Assembly (NCBI GenBank): GCA_946811695.1
Contig: OX328123.1
Span: 47,572,009 to 47,636,008 of the forward strand
Source: Gonocerus acuteangulatus
Lineage: Eukaryota > Arthropoda > Insecta > Hemiptera > Coreidae
Direction of reading: 5' to 3'
Length of the DNA: 64,000 nucleotides
The position numbers and the translations under genes are program-made. The notes beneath the pieces are model-generated. The model saw only the letters and a program-made list of their open reading frames with translations. It made no database searches and was not told where the DNA came from. Positions within the stretch are counted from its first letter, which is position 1, and every line of letters begins with the position of its first letter. This document shows positions 10,966 to 21,491 of this stretch, piece by piece.

Positions 10966-11041
10966 CGTGAGCACTTAACACTCCGTGCCAAAGGTCGTGG
11001 GTTCGATTCCCACTAGGGGTGGCGGCTTTTCTTTAGAAAAA
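10966..11041 (+). mobile_element. SINE family 2, left part (split)
   Basis: tRNA-derived head with B box GGTTCGATTCC. It stops in the A-rich segment GCTTTTCTTTAGAAAA, where family B copy B1 begins. The SINE resumes at 12741. Confidence 0.75.
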
Positions 11042-11384
11042 GTCCGTCACGCAGGAGCTGCATAACTAAGCACTTTCCTCAGAATTTGGGTAGTGTAGAC
11101 TGCTTTCCAGAACAATTTGCTTAAAATATCCTACATAAATAAAATAAAAACATGAATAGTTCTCTTTTAAATTTGTAATGAGTAACTGATCAATTATTAA
11201 TTTTCTTCCAGAGTTATGTTTACACATGGTACCTATTACACTACGTAATAAATACAAAAAAACTCATATTATCGTATTTTGTTCTAGCGCAGGAACAGGA
11301 TACAGTCACTCTAGTGGTAGAAAGCGCTCCTTGCGGCGGCTTTGTGAACCGACGTCTGGCGGGCTTTTCTATTAAAATATATTA

Positions 11385-11880
11385 CAAATTAAACCCCCGC
11401 TTTCCGATTGACCGATACAGCACATTTTTACAACACTTCTTTCTCATGAGTTACCCATGACGTATACCGCGTTTCGTTACAATACAGCAGAAATTACGAC
11501 CGATATGAGTATATTAGGAATTTGGATCCGGAGTAAACCCCCCCTTCTAATGAACCGATTTAGTTTATTTTTACAACACATATTTACCTGTAGATTACCA
11601 CTACGAATACCGAGTTTCTTCGAAATATATCAAAAAACACGGCTGGTAGTGGCGAATTGGTATTGTGGGTCTGGAGTAAACCCCCCCTCCTAATGAACCG
11701 ATTTAGTTTATTTTTACAACACATATTTACCTCTGGATTACCACTACGAATACCGAGTTTCGTCGAAATATACCAAAAATCACGGCTGGTAGTGGCGAAT
11801 TGGTATTGTGGGTCCGGAGTAAACCTAATGAACTATTTTAATTTCTAATGAACCGATTTAGTTCATTTTTATATCTCACT
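11385..11880. repeat. 142-bp tandem array in family B
   Basis: Units start near 11387, 11529, 11671 and 11813, each with AACCGATTTAGTTTATTTTT-type text and a C-rich joint. Neighbouring copies are about 80-95% alike by eye. Confidence 0.85.
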
Positions 11881-11982
11881 TTTCTCTCTATATTACCACT
11901 ACGAATACCAAGTCTCGTTGAAACATAACAAATATTACGGCTGACAAGGTCAAATTAGTGTTTTGAGTTCGGGGTAAACCAC

Positions 11983-12413
11983 TATGACTGTTAAAGTCCC
12001 CAAGCAAGAAAAGTGGAGAGGGAAGCTGTGCAACAAGATCTGTTAATTGGTTCTCATTAAAAGGTTGTCCTGGAGGTAAATAAATGGAGCATAATGTGAA
12101 TGACTGGCGAGAGTATATTTTGACAGCCACAAATTGCAAATCCGACACCAAAGGAACCTCAGTGCAAGGAATATCATGACTGACTAACACGCTAACACCA
12201 CCACTAGCAATAAGTCCATGACAATAATCTTTCCGGAAGTGACAATAACCATTAAGGGTAAAATTGCTAGTTTCCTTCAGATGCGTCTCCTGCAGACAGA
12301 TTAACGGGCAATATTTTTCCTTTAATATTGATAATAGATCAGCTTTGTGAAAATGTAAACCATTAATGTTCCATTGCAGAATGGTCATGGAGTGTGCTTG
12401 GAAGAGTTTAATA
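11983..12413 (-). pseudogene. LINE ORF2 endonuclease fragment
   Basis: The minus strand encodes MTILQWNINGLHFHKADLLS, CLQETHL, SIYLPPGQPF and FLLGDFNSH. These are the first motifs of an apurinic-type endonuclease of I/R1-group LINEs (active-site N, E and D visible). It begins just upstream of the ORF2 start and stops after GDFNSH, lacking the rest of ORF2 and a tail. Nearly identical 29-bp sequences flank it (about 11953-11981 and 12415-12443), so it sits inside the family B array like an insertion. Confidence 0.8.
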
Positions 12414-12562
12414 AAATTAGTGTTTTGGGTTCGGGGTAAACCCCCCCTTCCGGTAGACCGACTTTGGTGGTTAACGAACTCGTTCAATCGTTTGCTAATT
12501 GAATGCTATATACCAAGTTTCGTGACGAAAAAACAAAAACTCTGGCCGCTATCGTGTTAACA

Positions 12563-12619
<57 letters not shown>
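12563..12619. repeat. (TA)n microsatellite
   Basis: About 28 TA units in the core of copy B1. Confidence 0.95.
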
Positions 12620-12621
<2 letters not shown>

Positions 12622-12740
12622 TTTAACGGGGGTCATTTTCGGTGTCTACTAGGTAGGATCGATAAAGATTTGAAGAAATTTTTCAAAAATTCCGTCATGA
12701 GTCCAACCTCAATAGCTACTTTCCTTCGGAGGAAAGTGCT

Positions 12741-12856
12741 AAAAAAGAAAAAGCATTACCCCTATCCTGGCTAGAAAAGGGTGGTAACCTATAGATAACC
12801 CGTCCTAAAATTCTTAGTTAATAATAAATGGACGTTTAAAAAAAAAAAAAATAATA
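12741..12856 (+). mobile_element. SINE family 2, right part (split)
   Basis: Continues the SINE after copy B1: CCTATCCTGGCTAGAAAAGG, GATAACCCGTCCTAAA, TAAATGGACGTTT and an A tail. Confidence 0.75.
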
Positions 12857-13561
12857 ATCACACACCCTGTATATATGAGAATACAATTTATTTTATATTC
12901 ACAACTAATGTCATTAAATAATAATTAAAGGCAAGAAAAATAAATATTAAAAACAATTTGTAATAAGTAATAAAATAGAAACTACTATAAATAATAATAA
13001 CAGAATTTTAGATTGTTAGAGAAACCAATTAAATGTAGGAGCTCAAAGAAGACTAATAATAAATCCTGAAAATAGTTTCTGACTAATATTGATTCTAATA
13101 CTCCAATGATTAAAGTCTATGAGAGTGTTTAAAGGTTAACATTCTATTTTATACTAATTAACAGCCTTTCAAGTGTAATTGTTGTCAAAGAGAGAATGCG
13201 CTTGCATTACCAATCAACAGACTGACTACAGAAAGGTTTCATGACAAGCTTCATCAAAGGGAGAACTGTTTACTAGAATAACTAGCGGAGATTAACCCTT
13301 TCATCGACATTCTTTATTTCACTAGTCCGTTGATCCTCAACCATTTATTCGGCATTAAGTCCATGGAGACTTTTTGTTTTCATTAGAAAATACAGATCCA
13401 ATATTAAAGAAGGATAAAGGCAGTCGATACAAAACGACTGAAGGAAAATGAGGGATTCACTTCTTGATGATAATCCCAAAATATATTATCTCATGATGCA
13501 GTAAACTTTTATTAGTAGTAAGAACGCTTTTGTTTATTTTATTGGTGTATTTTCCCCTTCC
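12857..13561. other. No recognisable feature
   Basis: AT-rich spacer; short open frames only. Confidence 0.4.
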
Positions 13562-13564
13562 TTA

Positions 13565-14059
13565 GGCTGCACCTACATTGGACCCGTATTTCTCCCAATC
13601 CGATTTCGACCGACAACGGCCGACAGCGGCCAATGTCCATTGGTCCCAACCCGATCCGATCCGATCTAGTAACAGCTCATCAGTAATGACCTCGTAGTGA
13701 AGTGAAAATGAGTGATTATTTTAAGAAATAGGTTCCACCTAATAAGCATAGAAACCTTCGATTAGTTTGAATGTTGGAGGTATAAAGGAGGAGTTTAGAG
13801 GCCTTAAACTTCTGGAAGTATATGAATCCCGAAAAAATAAATCGTAGTGTTAATTTTTAACTGTTACACTACAATAAAAGAATTATTAGAATTCATATTT
13901 TAAAATTATTTATAAGAAACGTAGTTAGAAGGTTATAAGCATTGGAAGGTTATAAACATTGGATGTATATAAACATCTTTCCAAGTAATTTAATAAACAA
14001 GGGAAACAAAACACAAAAATTTGAATTGAGAAACGTTGTTCTACATTTTATTAGCTTTC

Positions 14060-14108
<49 letters not shown>

Positions 14109-14339
14109 CATTGAAATCGGTTAAGATTTAGAGGCTGTAGACATTTTTGAAATACAATATTTCGTTTGACGTCATTTTGCGTAGGTCTTCCGAAATCGGT
14201 TTGAACGGCCGAGAATCGACGGCCATCGGATCGGCTCGGGTCGGGATCAATGTAGGCACCTCCATTGTGATGCATGTGTTTGTTTTTTTCCGACAGTCGG
14301 TGGCTATTGGATCCGATCGGGACCAATGTAGGTGCCCCC
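13565..14339. mobile_element. PIF/Harbinger-type MITE
   Basis: Inverted ends GGCTGCACCTACATTGGACC (left) and GGGGGCACCTACATTGGTCC (right, reversed). Both are flanked by the 3-bp repeat TTA (13562-13564 and 14340-14342), the TSD of this superfamily. A second copy of the terminal motif lies at about 14226-14263. It contains a 44-bp A tract and no transposase. Confidence 0.75.
14063..14106. repeat. Poly(A) tract, 44 bp
   Basis: Uninterrupted A run inside the Harbinger-type MITE. Confidence 0.9.
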
Positions 14340-14657
14340 TTAGGAACCTGATGACGCAATGCGAAATTAATGACCAGTGGAGGTATTACAAAAAAAAGAA
14401 AAGAATTATCAACAGACTTCTGGATACAACGAGGGTAGTTATAACAATAATTCGTATATTACGACATTTATTTTCAAAAGCAGTTCAGGAGCAATAAGTA
14501 AAACATCCATTAAATCCAACTTTTCATGAAAGACAAAAACAATATCTCAATGATGGAAAGAGATATTTTATTGCAGTTTTTTTTTAATATACTTCTTGTA
14601 AAATTAGAAAAAAAATGTTTACAATTGATAAAATCCTAATTCTCAGATATATTCGAG

Positions 14658-16427
14658 AAAACCCATGTTACAATTCTACCGCTCCTTCACAAGGTCCATT
14701 CTTGATTATGGATCGACGGCTTTCTCATCTGCCAAGCCTAGCTCACTTAAAATACTTGACACAATACACAATACCGGTCTTCGTATCTCAATAGGTGCAT
14801 TCCGAAGTAGCCTAAGTGTTAGCTTTTATGCAGAAACAGGGGAACCCCCACTCAACCTCCGGAGAGATATACAAATCGCTTCTCACATGCATAAATTCAT
14901 AGCAATGGGCGCTTCACCTTGTCTTCAAATGAGTATTAATAATCCATACGTTGAAAAATACAGACAAAAACGCCAGGCTGCGAGACCGTTCAGTGTAAGA
15001 TATGGAGAAAACAACTTAAATACAATATTAATGACTCCGAAATATTGACTGACGGCCCACTAACAAATCCCCCCTGGCTCTTAAACGCGTTGGAAATCAA
15101 TACTGATCTTGCAAAGTACAAAAAAAAAAATAACCCATTATCAAAATTAATATATAAAAAACATTACGACACTCTTCAGTCAATTCATTTAGAAAAACTC
15201 TTTATCTTCACTGACGGTTCCAAAACAGATAATGGTGTAGGGGCAGCAGCTGTAATAGAAGAGCAAGTAATAACAAAATGAATCAACAATCAGGCGAGTA
15301 TCTTTACAGCTGAGCTCTATGGCATCCTTATTGGCCTGGAAAATATACCTGTTACAGATACCAGAGATATCGTAGTTCACAAGGACTCACTCAGCGCACT
15401 TGAAGCACAAACTGACAGCTACACACATCATTCACTATTACAACGAATACTATTTCAAGTCCACACACTAAACAGACACGTTACCATCCACTGGCTTTCA
15501 GGTCACGAAGACTTAGGCAAAAGTTCGTTGGCCGACTCTCATGCAAAAACAACCACTGAACAAACAAACGTAGAAATAACAAGACTAACCCACCAAGACT
15601 GGACAAACAGAACAAGAGACATTATAACATTATTCTGGCAAAATTCGAGGACACAACTAACAGAAAATAAACTCCTTGCTATTAAACATACAGTAAAAGA
15701 ATGGTCATCCAGTTCCCGTGTAAGCCGAAGAGAAGAAGTGGTTTTGACTCGCTTAAGGATTGGTCATTCTCGACTTACTCACAGTTACTTAATGACGAGA
15801 CAAGAACAGCCACAATGGGAAATATGTAACACTACTCTTACGATAAAACACTTACTTACAGAATGCATGAGACGACGTGATCTGAACTTACCCTACAACT
15901 TATGCGACTTGTTAAGTGAAGATAGCCAACACATAGACTCTATACTACATTACCTACACAACAATGGATTATACCAACTCATTTGAACACAGCTTAATGT
16001 TTCGTTACCATAGTGTCCTATAGAGACATGAATATCCCACCGTAGGCAGATAATTCATCTACCTTCTGATCCATACTAATTTGCCTAGGATGCAAATGCG
16101 AAAAGACCGATGTACATGTAAATAAACTTATATATATATAATGTACATAAACTTAATTTAAAATCATGCAATCTAATATTATATGTGTATTTATATATGT
16201 GTGTAAATAATAAATGCAAACTTATTAAGCCTATTGTAATGTAAATATGTAAATAGACAATACGTTGATATAATGTAATTTAATAATATAGATATATATG
16301 TGTGTGTGTGTGTGTGAGTGAATAATGTAAGTATATAAGACAATGTAATGTATATATGTAATGTTTGTAATAACTATATGTAAGGTGTACATTGCCCTAA
16401 AGAGGAACACCAAAAATAAATAAATAA
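14658..16427 (+). mobile_element. 5'-truncated LINE with TSD
   Basis: A 1.77-kb remnant from the end of the RT domain to a (TAAA)n tail. The 9-bp repeat ATATTCGAG occurs at 14649-14657 and 16428-16436, marking a normal target-primed insertion with early arrest. Confidence 0.85.
14665..15986 (+). pseudogene. LINE ORF2 C-terminal part (thumb, RNase H, CCHC)
   Basis: The first frame (14665-15048) holds SFTRSILDYGS and LDTIHNTGLRISIGAFR, the RT thumb region. A second frame from 15045 contains the RNase H start FIFTDGSKTDNGVGAA. After a stop at about 15279 the same domain continues with FTAELYGI and a SDSLSAL-like motif. The last part (15528-15986) has EEVVLTRLRIGHSRLTHSYL and the zinc-binding C-x-T-T-L-T-I-K-H-x4-C pattern. 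One frameshift and stops make it inactive. It resembles ORF2 of the LINE at 44768 in domain order. Confidence 0.85.
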
Positions 16428-16450
16428 ATATTCGAGTTTTTTAGACTTTT

Positions 16451-16730
16451 AGCGCGGTTCCTCCCTCCCCCATAGGGAGGAACCCCGCTTATAGGGTTGA
16501 TACAATGAAACAATCCGGAGGTGCCGACTAGAAAATTTCGCGTTTCATATATATATATTTGTCTGTTCGCTCTCTAGATAGAAGACGAATGGTCCGATTT
16601 TGATGAAATTTGGCACAAAAATCCTTCGTCCAATTTGAAAGGTCAAGTTCGTTAACCAGCAAAATCCGCCCACTGGAAGATGGCGTTTGGGGCGAAATTC
16701 GCGCAAAAAAAATCGTAACGCTTACGTTTT
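16451..16730 (+). repeat. Family A, short copy A2
   Basis: Starts with the AGCGCGG hairpin, has a short TA tract, then TTTGTCTGTTCGCTCTCTAG and GATGAAATTTGG text. It ends at CGTAACGCTTACGTTTT, where copy A3 follows head-to-tail. Confidence 0.8.
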
Positions 16731-16890
16731 AGCGCGGTTCCTCCCTCCCCCATAGGGAGGAACCCCGCTTATAAGGTTGATACAATGAAACAATCCGGAC
16801 GTGCCGACAAGAAAATTTCGCGTTTCAGAACCCCTAGAGACCGAAAATAACGGTGGTTCAAATTTGTATATATAAATATATATATGTATA

Positions 16891-16935
<45 letters not shown>

Positions 16936-17905
16936 CTGTTCGCTCATTTCTGGCTTCCCTGGTGGTCCGATTTTGATGAAATTTGGTACAAAAATCCGTC
17001 GTCCAATTTGAAAGGTCAAGTTCGTTAACCAGCAAAATCCGCCCACTGGAAGATGGCGGTTGGGGCGAAATTCGCGCAGAAAAAATCGTAACGCTTACGT
17101 TTTTGAGTTCATAAGCTTGTAAGTACTCTTTTTATAGGCTTCTTGGGCTAGGAAAACGAATGAAACCATTTTCAAGGCGATAGCTTTAACCGTTTTTGAG
17201 AAAATTTGAAAAATAGTTTTTGAATACAGTTTTTGGTTTGGGTACTTAGAATCACGGGATTCAGTTGAAACATTATCTGCATGTTCTACTTTCATTAAAA
17301 CTAATATGTTAAAAGTTATGTTACGTTTGGAGTTAAGGAAGGGTTAGAATAAAATATATGAAAGCTTACTAAATTCTCTACAAAAAAGATTCTAAAACTA
17401 TTTTTGATTAGGTCATGTCAATCGGAGAAATAAGTGCTTAAAACTTCAAATACGTCTGTTTTGTTCTTATGAACGGGTTTTTGTCGTTCTTTTTGTAATT
17501 TTTGTCTCTTTCCCTTGGTTTTTTATTGCTTTTTATTTTTGTAATTTATTATGTTAGGAAAATGTATTTGTTTGTAAAACAGGATAGGAAAAATGAGACC
17601 AATTTTCTGTTGCTAGAAATAATGAAAATTTTGGGAACTTCGTATATTTTCATTAATATCTCGAAAACGGTTGAAAATCTTGTGAAGCGAAAGGTTACCA
17701 TTCGAAAGCTTACTAAATGCTCTACAAAAAAAGTTCTGACGAAAGTTTTAATTAGGCGATGTCAATCGGAGAAATAAGTGCTTAAACCATTAAAGTAATT
17801 GATTTCGTTTATTCGAACGGTTTTTTGTCTGTTTTTATTCCTATTTTTTCATTGCTTATAGTTGGATAATGTATTTGACAATAAAATAGATTAATTAAAA
17901 TAAGA
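16731..17905 (+). repeat. Family A, copy A3 (3' end missing)
   Basis: Terminal hairpin, TA tract (16865-16930), the conserved middle, then degenerate modules containing TCTACAAAAAA, GATGTCAATCGGAGAAATAA and TATCTCGAAAACGGTTG, each seen two or three times. The 3' terminal motif GTCGGAC is absent. Confidence 0.75.
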
Positions 17906-18059
17906 AAAACAATTCGAACAGGTAGATATCGAAAAAAGCTGTGCTTCAAATTATAATCTATTGTTGAGTAATTATATGAATCTTTGGATAATAATTCCAA
18001 TAGTTAAAATTATAACTAAATTGGAAAATATGTATTTAATAGAACTCATTAAACTTTTT

Positions 18060-18345
18060 ACAGAGAACTCTATTTTTTATTTTTATTTTATTGATCAACA
18101 GGTCTTTGCATATATTTAAAAACTCTGTTGATATAACCTCTATATCGTTTTTTGTTTTTAGGCCAATCTATAATTCCTTTGGGTTAATATGTTTTTTAAA
18201 TTGAAGCTTTAAAGCCTCAACAGGAATATTTGTGTAATCACCCTTCACAGTTAATTTATTAGAATCATGAGTGACCGTTTTTGTGTTACAACTAACAATC
18301 TTTGAAAACGAAGTTTGACTATCCTTGTTATTGTTATTTTCCTTC
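18060..18345 (-). pseudogene. Possible LINE ORF1 relic
   Basis: The minus strand reads KKHINPKEL, a stop, then IGLKTKNDIEVIS...EFLNICKDLL. The spacing is like the INPITMKIGFQRI segment of the intact ORF1 at 18801, where related motifs precede an RNA-binding fold. One stop interrupts it. The match is by eye and weak. Confidence 0.35.
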
Positions 18346-18669
18346 TGTTTGGCCGAGATTTTCTATTCATGATCTAATTCTCCTTGAATTTTTTGACTAG
18401 ATCAAGAACCTAATTTAAGCACTCTTAAATTCCTTAATTTACTTGAGGAAGTTTATCAAGCTGGATATAATCACTTTTGGGTTAATACGGGTGGTCTATA
18501 CCGAGTCCTTTGTTTGTAAACACAAAGAGCCTTCTGAGTAACGGTAAAGGGCAGTAAAAGTATATGACTTTACCTGGAAGCAGACCCTGCATACAGAGAA
18601 TTACAATACGAGACCTCATTCTCTCTTTTTACCAGCTCCCGTGTAACACCTTAGATCTGTTTATATTGT

Positions 18670-18785
18670 TAGCGCGGTTCCTCCCTCCCTTCAAAGGGAG
18701 GAACCCCGCTTATAAAATTGATCTCATGAAACAATCCGGAATTGCCGACTAGAAAATTTCGCGTTTCAGAACCCCTAGAGACCGA
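18670..18785 (+). repeat. Family A, copy A4, 5' part (interrupted)
   Basis: Hairpin end through AGAACCCCTAGAGACCGA. The element resumes at 25466 after the LINE. Its last 15 bases are the target-site duplication. Confidence 0.85.
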
Positions 18786-18800
18786 TCATTCGCCTACAAG

Positions 18801-19808
18801 ATGGCGACGGGTGAGGAATTCTTAGAAGAACTCATTCCTTTTATAACTTTTATAAAAGATTCTAAAAGCCCTAAAGCTGAAATTAAGAGTAAAACTAGTG
18901 ACATATTGCTCAAAGCACGTGAGTGTATTGAAAAATTGATTCAAGAAAATCAGGAATTGAAGAAAAGTCTTGAAGAAAAGAAGATAACCTCATCAGCTAA
19001 GAAGAACGTACCAAGTTACTCAGAAATAGTTAAAACTGTAAGTAAAGCAACTCCTTCTTCAAATCATCATGCAATTATAAAATCCAAACACAAACAATTA
19101 TCAGCTGATGAAAAAAAATCAGTGTTTAAAAAAGAAATAAATCCGATAACAATGAAAATCGGATTTCAGAGAATTGTCTCGACTAAAACAGGACACCTAT
19201 TCATTCGAGTAGATTCAAAGGATGACTTAGAAAAAATAAAGAGTAAAATTAACACTGATTCCTCAAAGCTTTTAATAGAAGAGGTTAAAAAATTTAATCC
19301 TCGATTAATTATAAAAAATTTACCAGAGGAAGCTAATGAAGCTAACCTCATAAAATCCATCAAAACACAAAATGAAATAGTCTGTGCTGAGGCAGAATAT
19401 TCTCTGAAATTCATCAGAGAACATAGAGGAAGCAAACGGAGATGGGCAGTAGTGGAAGTCAGCCCTGGAGTTAGAAGAAGCCTTCTGGAGAAGAGAGTGA
19501 AGCTGTTCTACTCCATCTGTGCTGTTGAGGACTACCTGGCCGTGAGGAGATGTTCAAACTGTTCAAGACTTGGACACGGGAACACCAGTCAGGAGTGGAA
19601 GAACCAGCTAGCCTGTCCGATCTGCGGGGGACAACACGATCTCAAAGCATGTAAGTCCAATGTTAATAAATGCATCAATTGTTCAAATTTCAATAACAGA
19701 TGTAAGCCACACCTCAGAGTTGATGTGAATCATTCTGCTATCTCAAAAGAATGTCCTTCATACAAAGCTGCAATTTCTAGATTAATACAAAATACCAATT
19801 ATGATTAG
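18801..19808 (+). CDS. LINE ORF1 (nucleic-acid-binding gag-like protein)
   Basis: 335 codons, intact. The N-terminal half is charged and probably coiled-coil (ECIEKLIQENQELKKSLEEK at about 40-60). The middle resembles the RNA-binding region of I/R1-group ORF1 proteins (INPITMKIGFQRI...; FNPRLIIKNLPEEANEANLI). The C-terminal half has zinc knuckles: the first is CSNCSRLGHGNTSQEW, where the expected last cysteine is tryptophan; the second is CPICGGQHDLKAC; a third cysteine-rich stretch follows. ORF1 binds the element's RNA in the retrotransposition particle. The start ATGGCG lies 15 bp from the element's 5' end. ORF2 follows after a family A insertion that separates the two frames. Confidence 0.9.
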   Translation: MATGEEFLEELIPFITFIKDSKSPKAEIKSKTSDILLKARECIEKLIQENQELKKSLEEKKITSSAKKNVPSYSEIVKTVSKATPSSNHHAIIKSKHKQLSADEKKSVFKKEINPITMKIGFQRIVSTKTGHLFIRVDSKDDLEKIKSKINTDSSKLLIEEVKKFNPRLIIKNLPEEANEANLIKSIKTQNEIVCAEAEYSLKFIREHRGSKRRWAVVEVSPGVRRSLLEKRVKLFYSICAVEDYLAVRRCSNCSRLGHGNTSQEWKNQLACPICGGQHDLKACKSNVNKCINCSNFNNRCKPHLRVDVNHSAISKECPSYKAAISRLIQNTNYD

Positions 19809-20017
19809 ATGCAAATATTGGTATAGTCTTAATAAATTCAATTCAATTTTATTTATAGTAATACTTTTGCAGCTTGTTTTTAGCGCGGTTCCTGCCTCCC
19901 ACATAGGGAGGAACCCCGCTTATAGGGTTGATACAATGAAACAATCCGGAAGTGCCGACTAGAAAATTTCGCGTTTCAGAACCCCTAGAGACCGAAAATA
20001 ACGGTGGTTCAAATTTG

Positions 20018-20018
<1 letters not shown>

Positions 20019-20097
<79 letters not shown>
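20019..20097. repeat. (TA)n microsatellite of copy A5
   Basis: Long TA run with a GTATATATT interruption. Confidence 0.9.
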
Positions 20098-20100
<3 letters not shown>

Positions 20101-21178
20101 CTGTTCGCTCTCTAGCTAGAAGACGAATGGTCCGATTTTGATGAAATTTGGTGCAAAAATCCTTCGTCCAATTTGAAAGGTCAAGTTCGTTAACAAGCAA
20201 AATCCGCCTACTGGAAGATGGCGTTTGGGGCGAAATTCGCGCAAACAAAATCGTAACGCTTACGTTTTTGAGTTCATAAGCTTCTAAGTACTCGTTTTAT
20301 ATGATTCCTGGGCTAGGAAAACGAATGAAACCATTTTCAAGGCGATAGCTTTAACCGTTTTCGAGAAAATTGGAAAAATATTTTTTGAATACCGTTTTTG
20401 GTTTGGGTACTTAGAATCATGGGATTCAGTTGAAACATTTTCTGCATGTTCTACTTTCATCAAAACTAATATGTTGAAATTTTGGTTACGTTTGGAGTTA
20501 AGGAAGGGTTAGAATAAAATATTTTATTAACAGACTTAAAAAGTTTTGGTAACTTTGTATATTTTCCTTAATATCTCGAAAAAGGTTGAGAATTTTGGTA
20601 AACGAAAGAATACCATTAGAAAGCTTACTAAATGCTCTACAAAAAAGGTTCTGATGAAAGTTTTGATTAGGCGATGTCAATCGGAGAAATAAGTGCTTAA
20701 AACATTAAAGTAATTGATTTTGCTTATTCGAACTGTTCTTTTTGTCTGTTTTTATTCCTTGTTATTTTTTAATTGCTTATAGTTGGATAATGTATTTTAC
20801 AATAAAACAGATTAGGCAAAATAAGAAAAACAATTCATTGTTAGAAATATAGCTTGCCAAGAGAAAAATATTCGTTGACGTCTTTTGAATATTTTCAATT
20901 GCCTTTATGCTGTTGGTTTTTTTATTTTATTTTTTAATTGATTTTATCTGTAGAATTATTACTATAGTAAAAGAACACAGGAATGTGTGAAAATATTTTA
21001 TATTTTCCAATTCATTGAAACGTATGAAATGAAGTATCGGTAGAAGAGGATTCTAGGGTCTTGCGGACCTGGCCCCAGGTATAGCCAGCCATTACACCCT
21101 TTGAACAAAGGCCGAGGAAAATATTATCTGTTTCTATTCTATGCTTTTCAAATGAGAATAGGGATATGAACAGGAACC

Positions 21179-21364
21179 GGGGTCTCCCGTCTAATGGCTA
21201 GCGCCTTGGATTCATAAGCGGGAGATGGTGGGTTCGATTCCCAACCTCCGGCAGGAATTTTATCATCCCACGGCTCGTTGGTGAAATTCCTCGCTACACC
21301 CTGGATGTCGGCGCTAATGACCAGACGTAGATGTGCCGTAAAAAAAAAAAAAAAAAAAAAAAAA
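21179..21364 (+). mobile_element. SINE family 1, full-length
   Basis: tRNA-like head of about 70 bp (GGGGTCTCCCGTCTAATGGC, A-box-like; B box GGTTCGATTCC). The unrelated body has AATTTTATCATCCCACGGCT and GGATGTCGGCGCTAATG, and the tail is 22-24 A residues. It is inserted in the 3' end of family A copy A5; GGAACC/GAAACC sit at the two borders. Such SINEs are transcribed by RNA polymerase III and moved by a LINE. I do not call it a functional tRNA because it is fused to the body and poly(A). Confidence 0.85.
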
Positions 21365-21491
21365 CTGAAACCGCGCTAAGATGACGCAGTTCCTGAGAGT
21401 CGGACTTTTATTATTTTCATTCACTCCTTATTAAAATTTAAATTAACTTCAATAATTTACAACTGGAAATACACTATAACCTTCCTTTTAT

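Larger units (their letters stand above)
11042..12740 (-). mobile_element. Family B element, copy B1
   Basis: Left end GTCCGTCACGCAGGAGCTGC followed by an inverted motif (GCACTTTCCTC). Right end is the hairpin ACTTTCC-TTCG-GAGGAAAGT plus GCT. Inside are a 142-bp tandem array, a captured LINE endonuclease piece and a long (TA)n. Because it interrupts a SINE, its borders are fixed to within the shared A run. Asymmetric inverted ends, an end hairpin, a microsatellite core and an A/T homopolymer target resemble Helentron-like non-autonomous elements. That class is inferred. Confidence 0.7.
19882..21413 (+). mobile_element. Family A, copy A5, inside the LINE
   Basis: Complete outline: AGCGCGG hairpin, TA tract, modules, and the 3' end AACCGCGCTAAGATGACGCA...GAGTCGGAC. 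It sits in a T-rich site between LINE ORF1 and ORF2 (TTTTTA on the left, TTTTATT on the right). A SINE at 21179-21364 splits its 3' end. Confidence 0.85.

Noticed and set aside
10970..11030. tRNA-like sequence with a B box
   Set aside because: It is the head of SINE family 2; the cloverleaf is incomplete and the same text recurs at 31968 and 62802 with SINE bodies.
21179..21250. Possible tRNA gene
   Set aside because: The sequence runs into a SINE body and poly(A), and related copies are scattered in the window.
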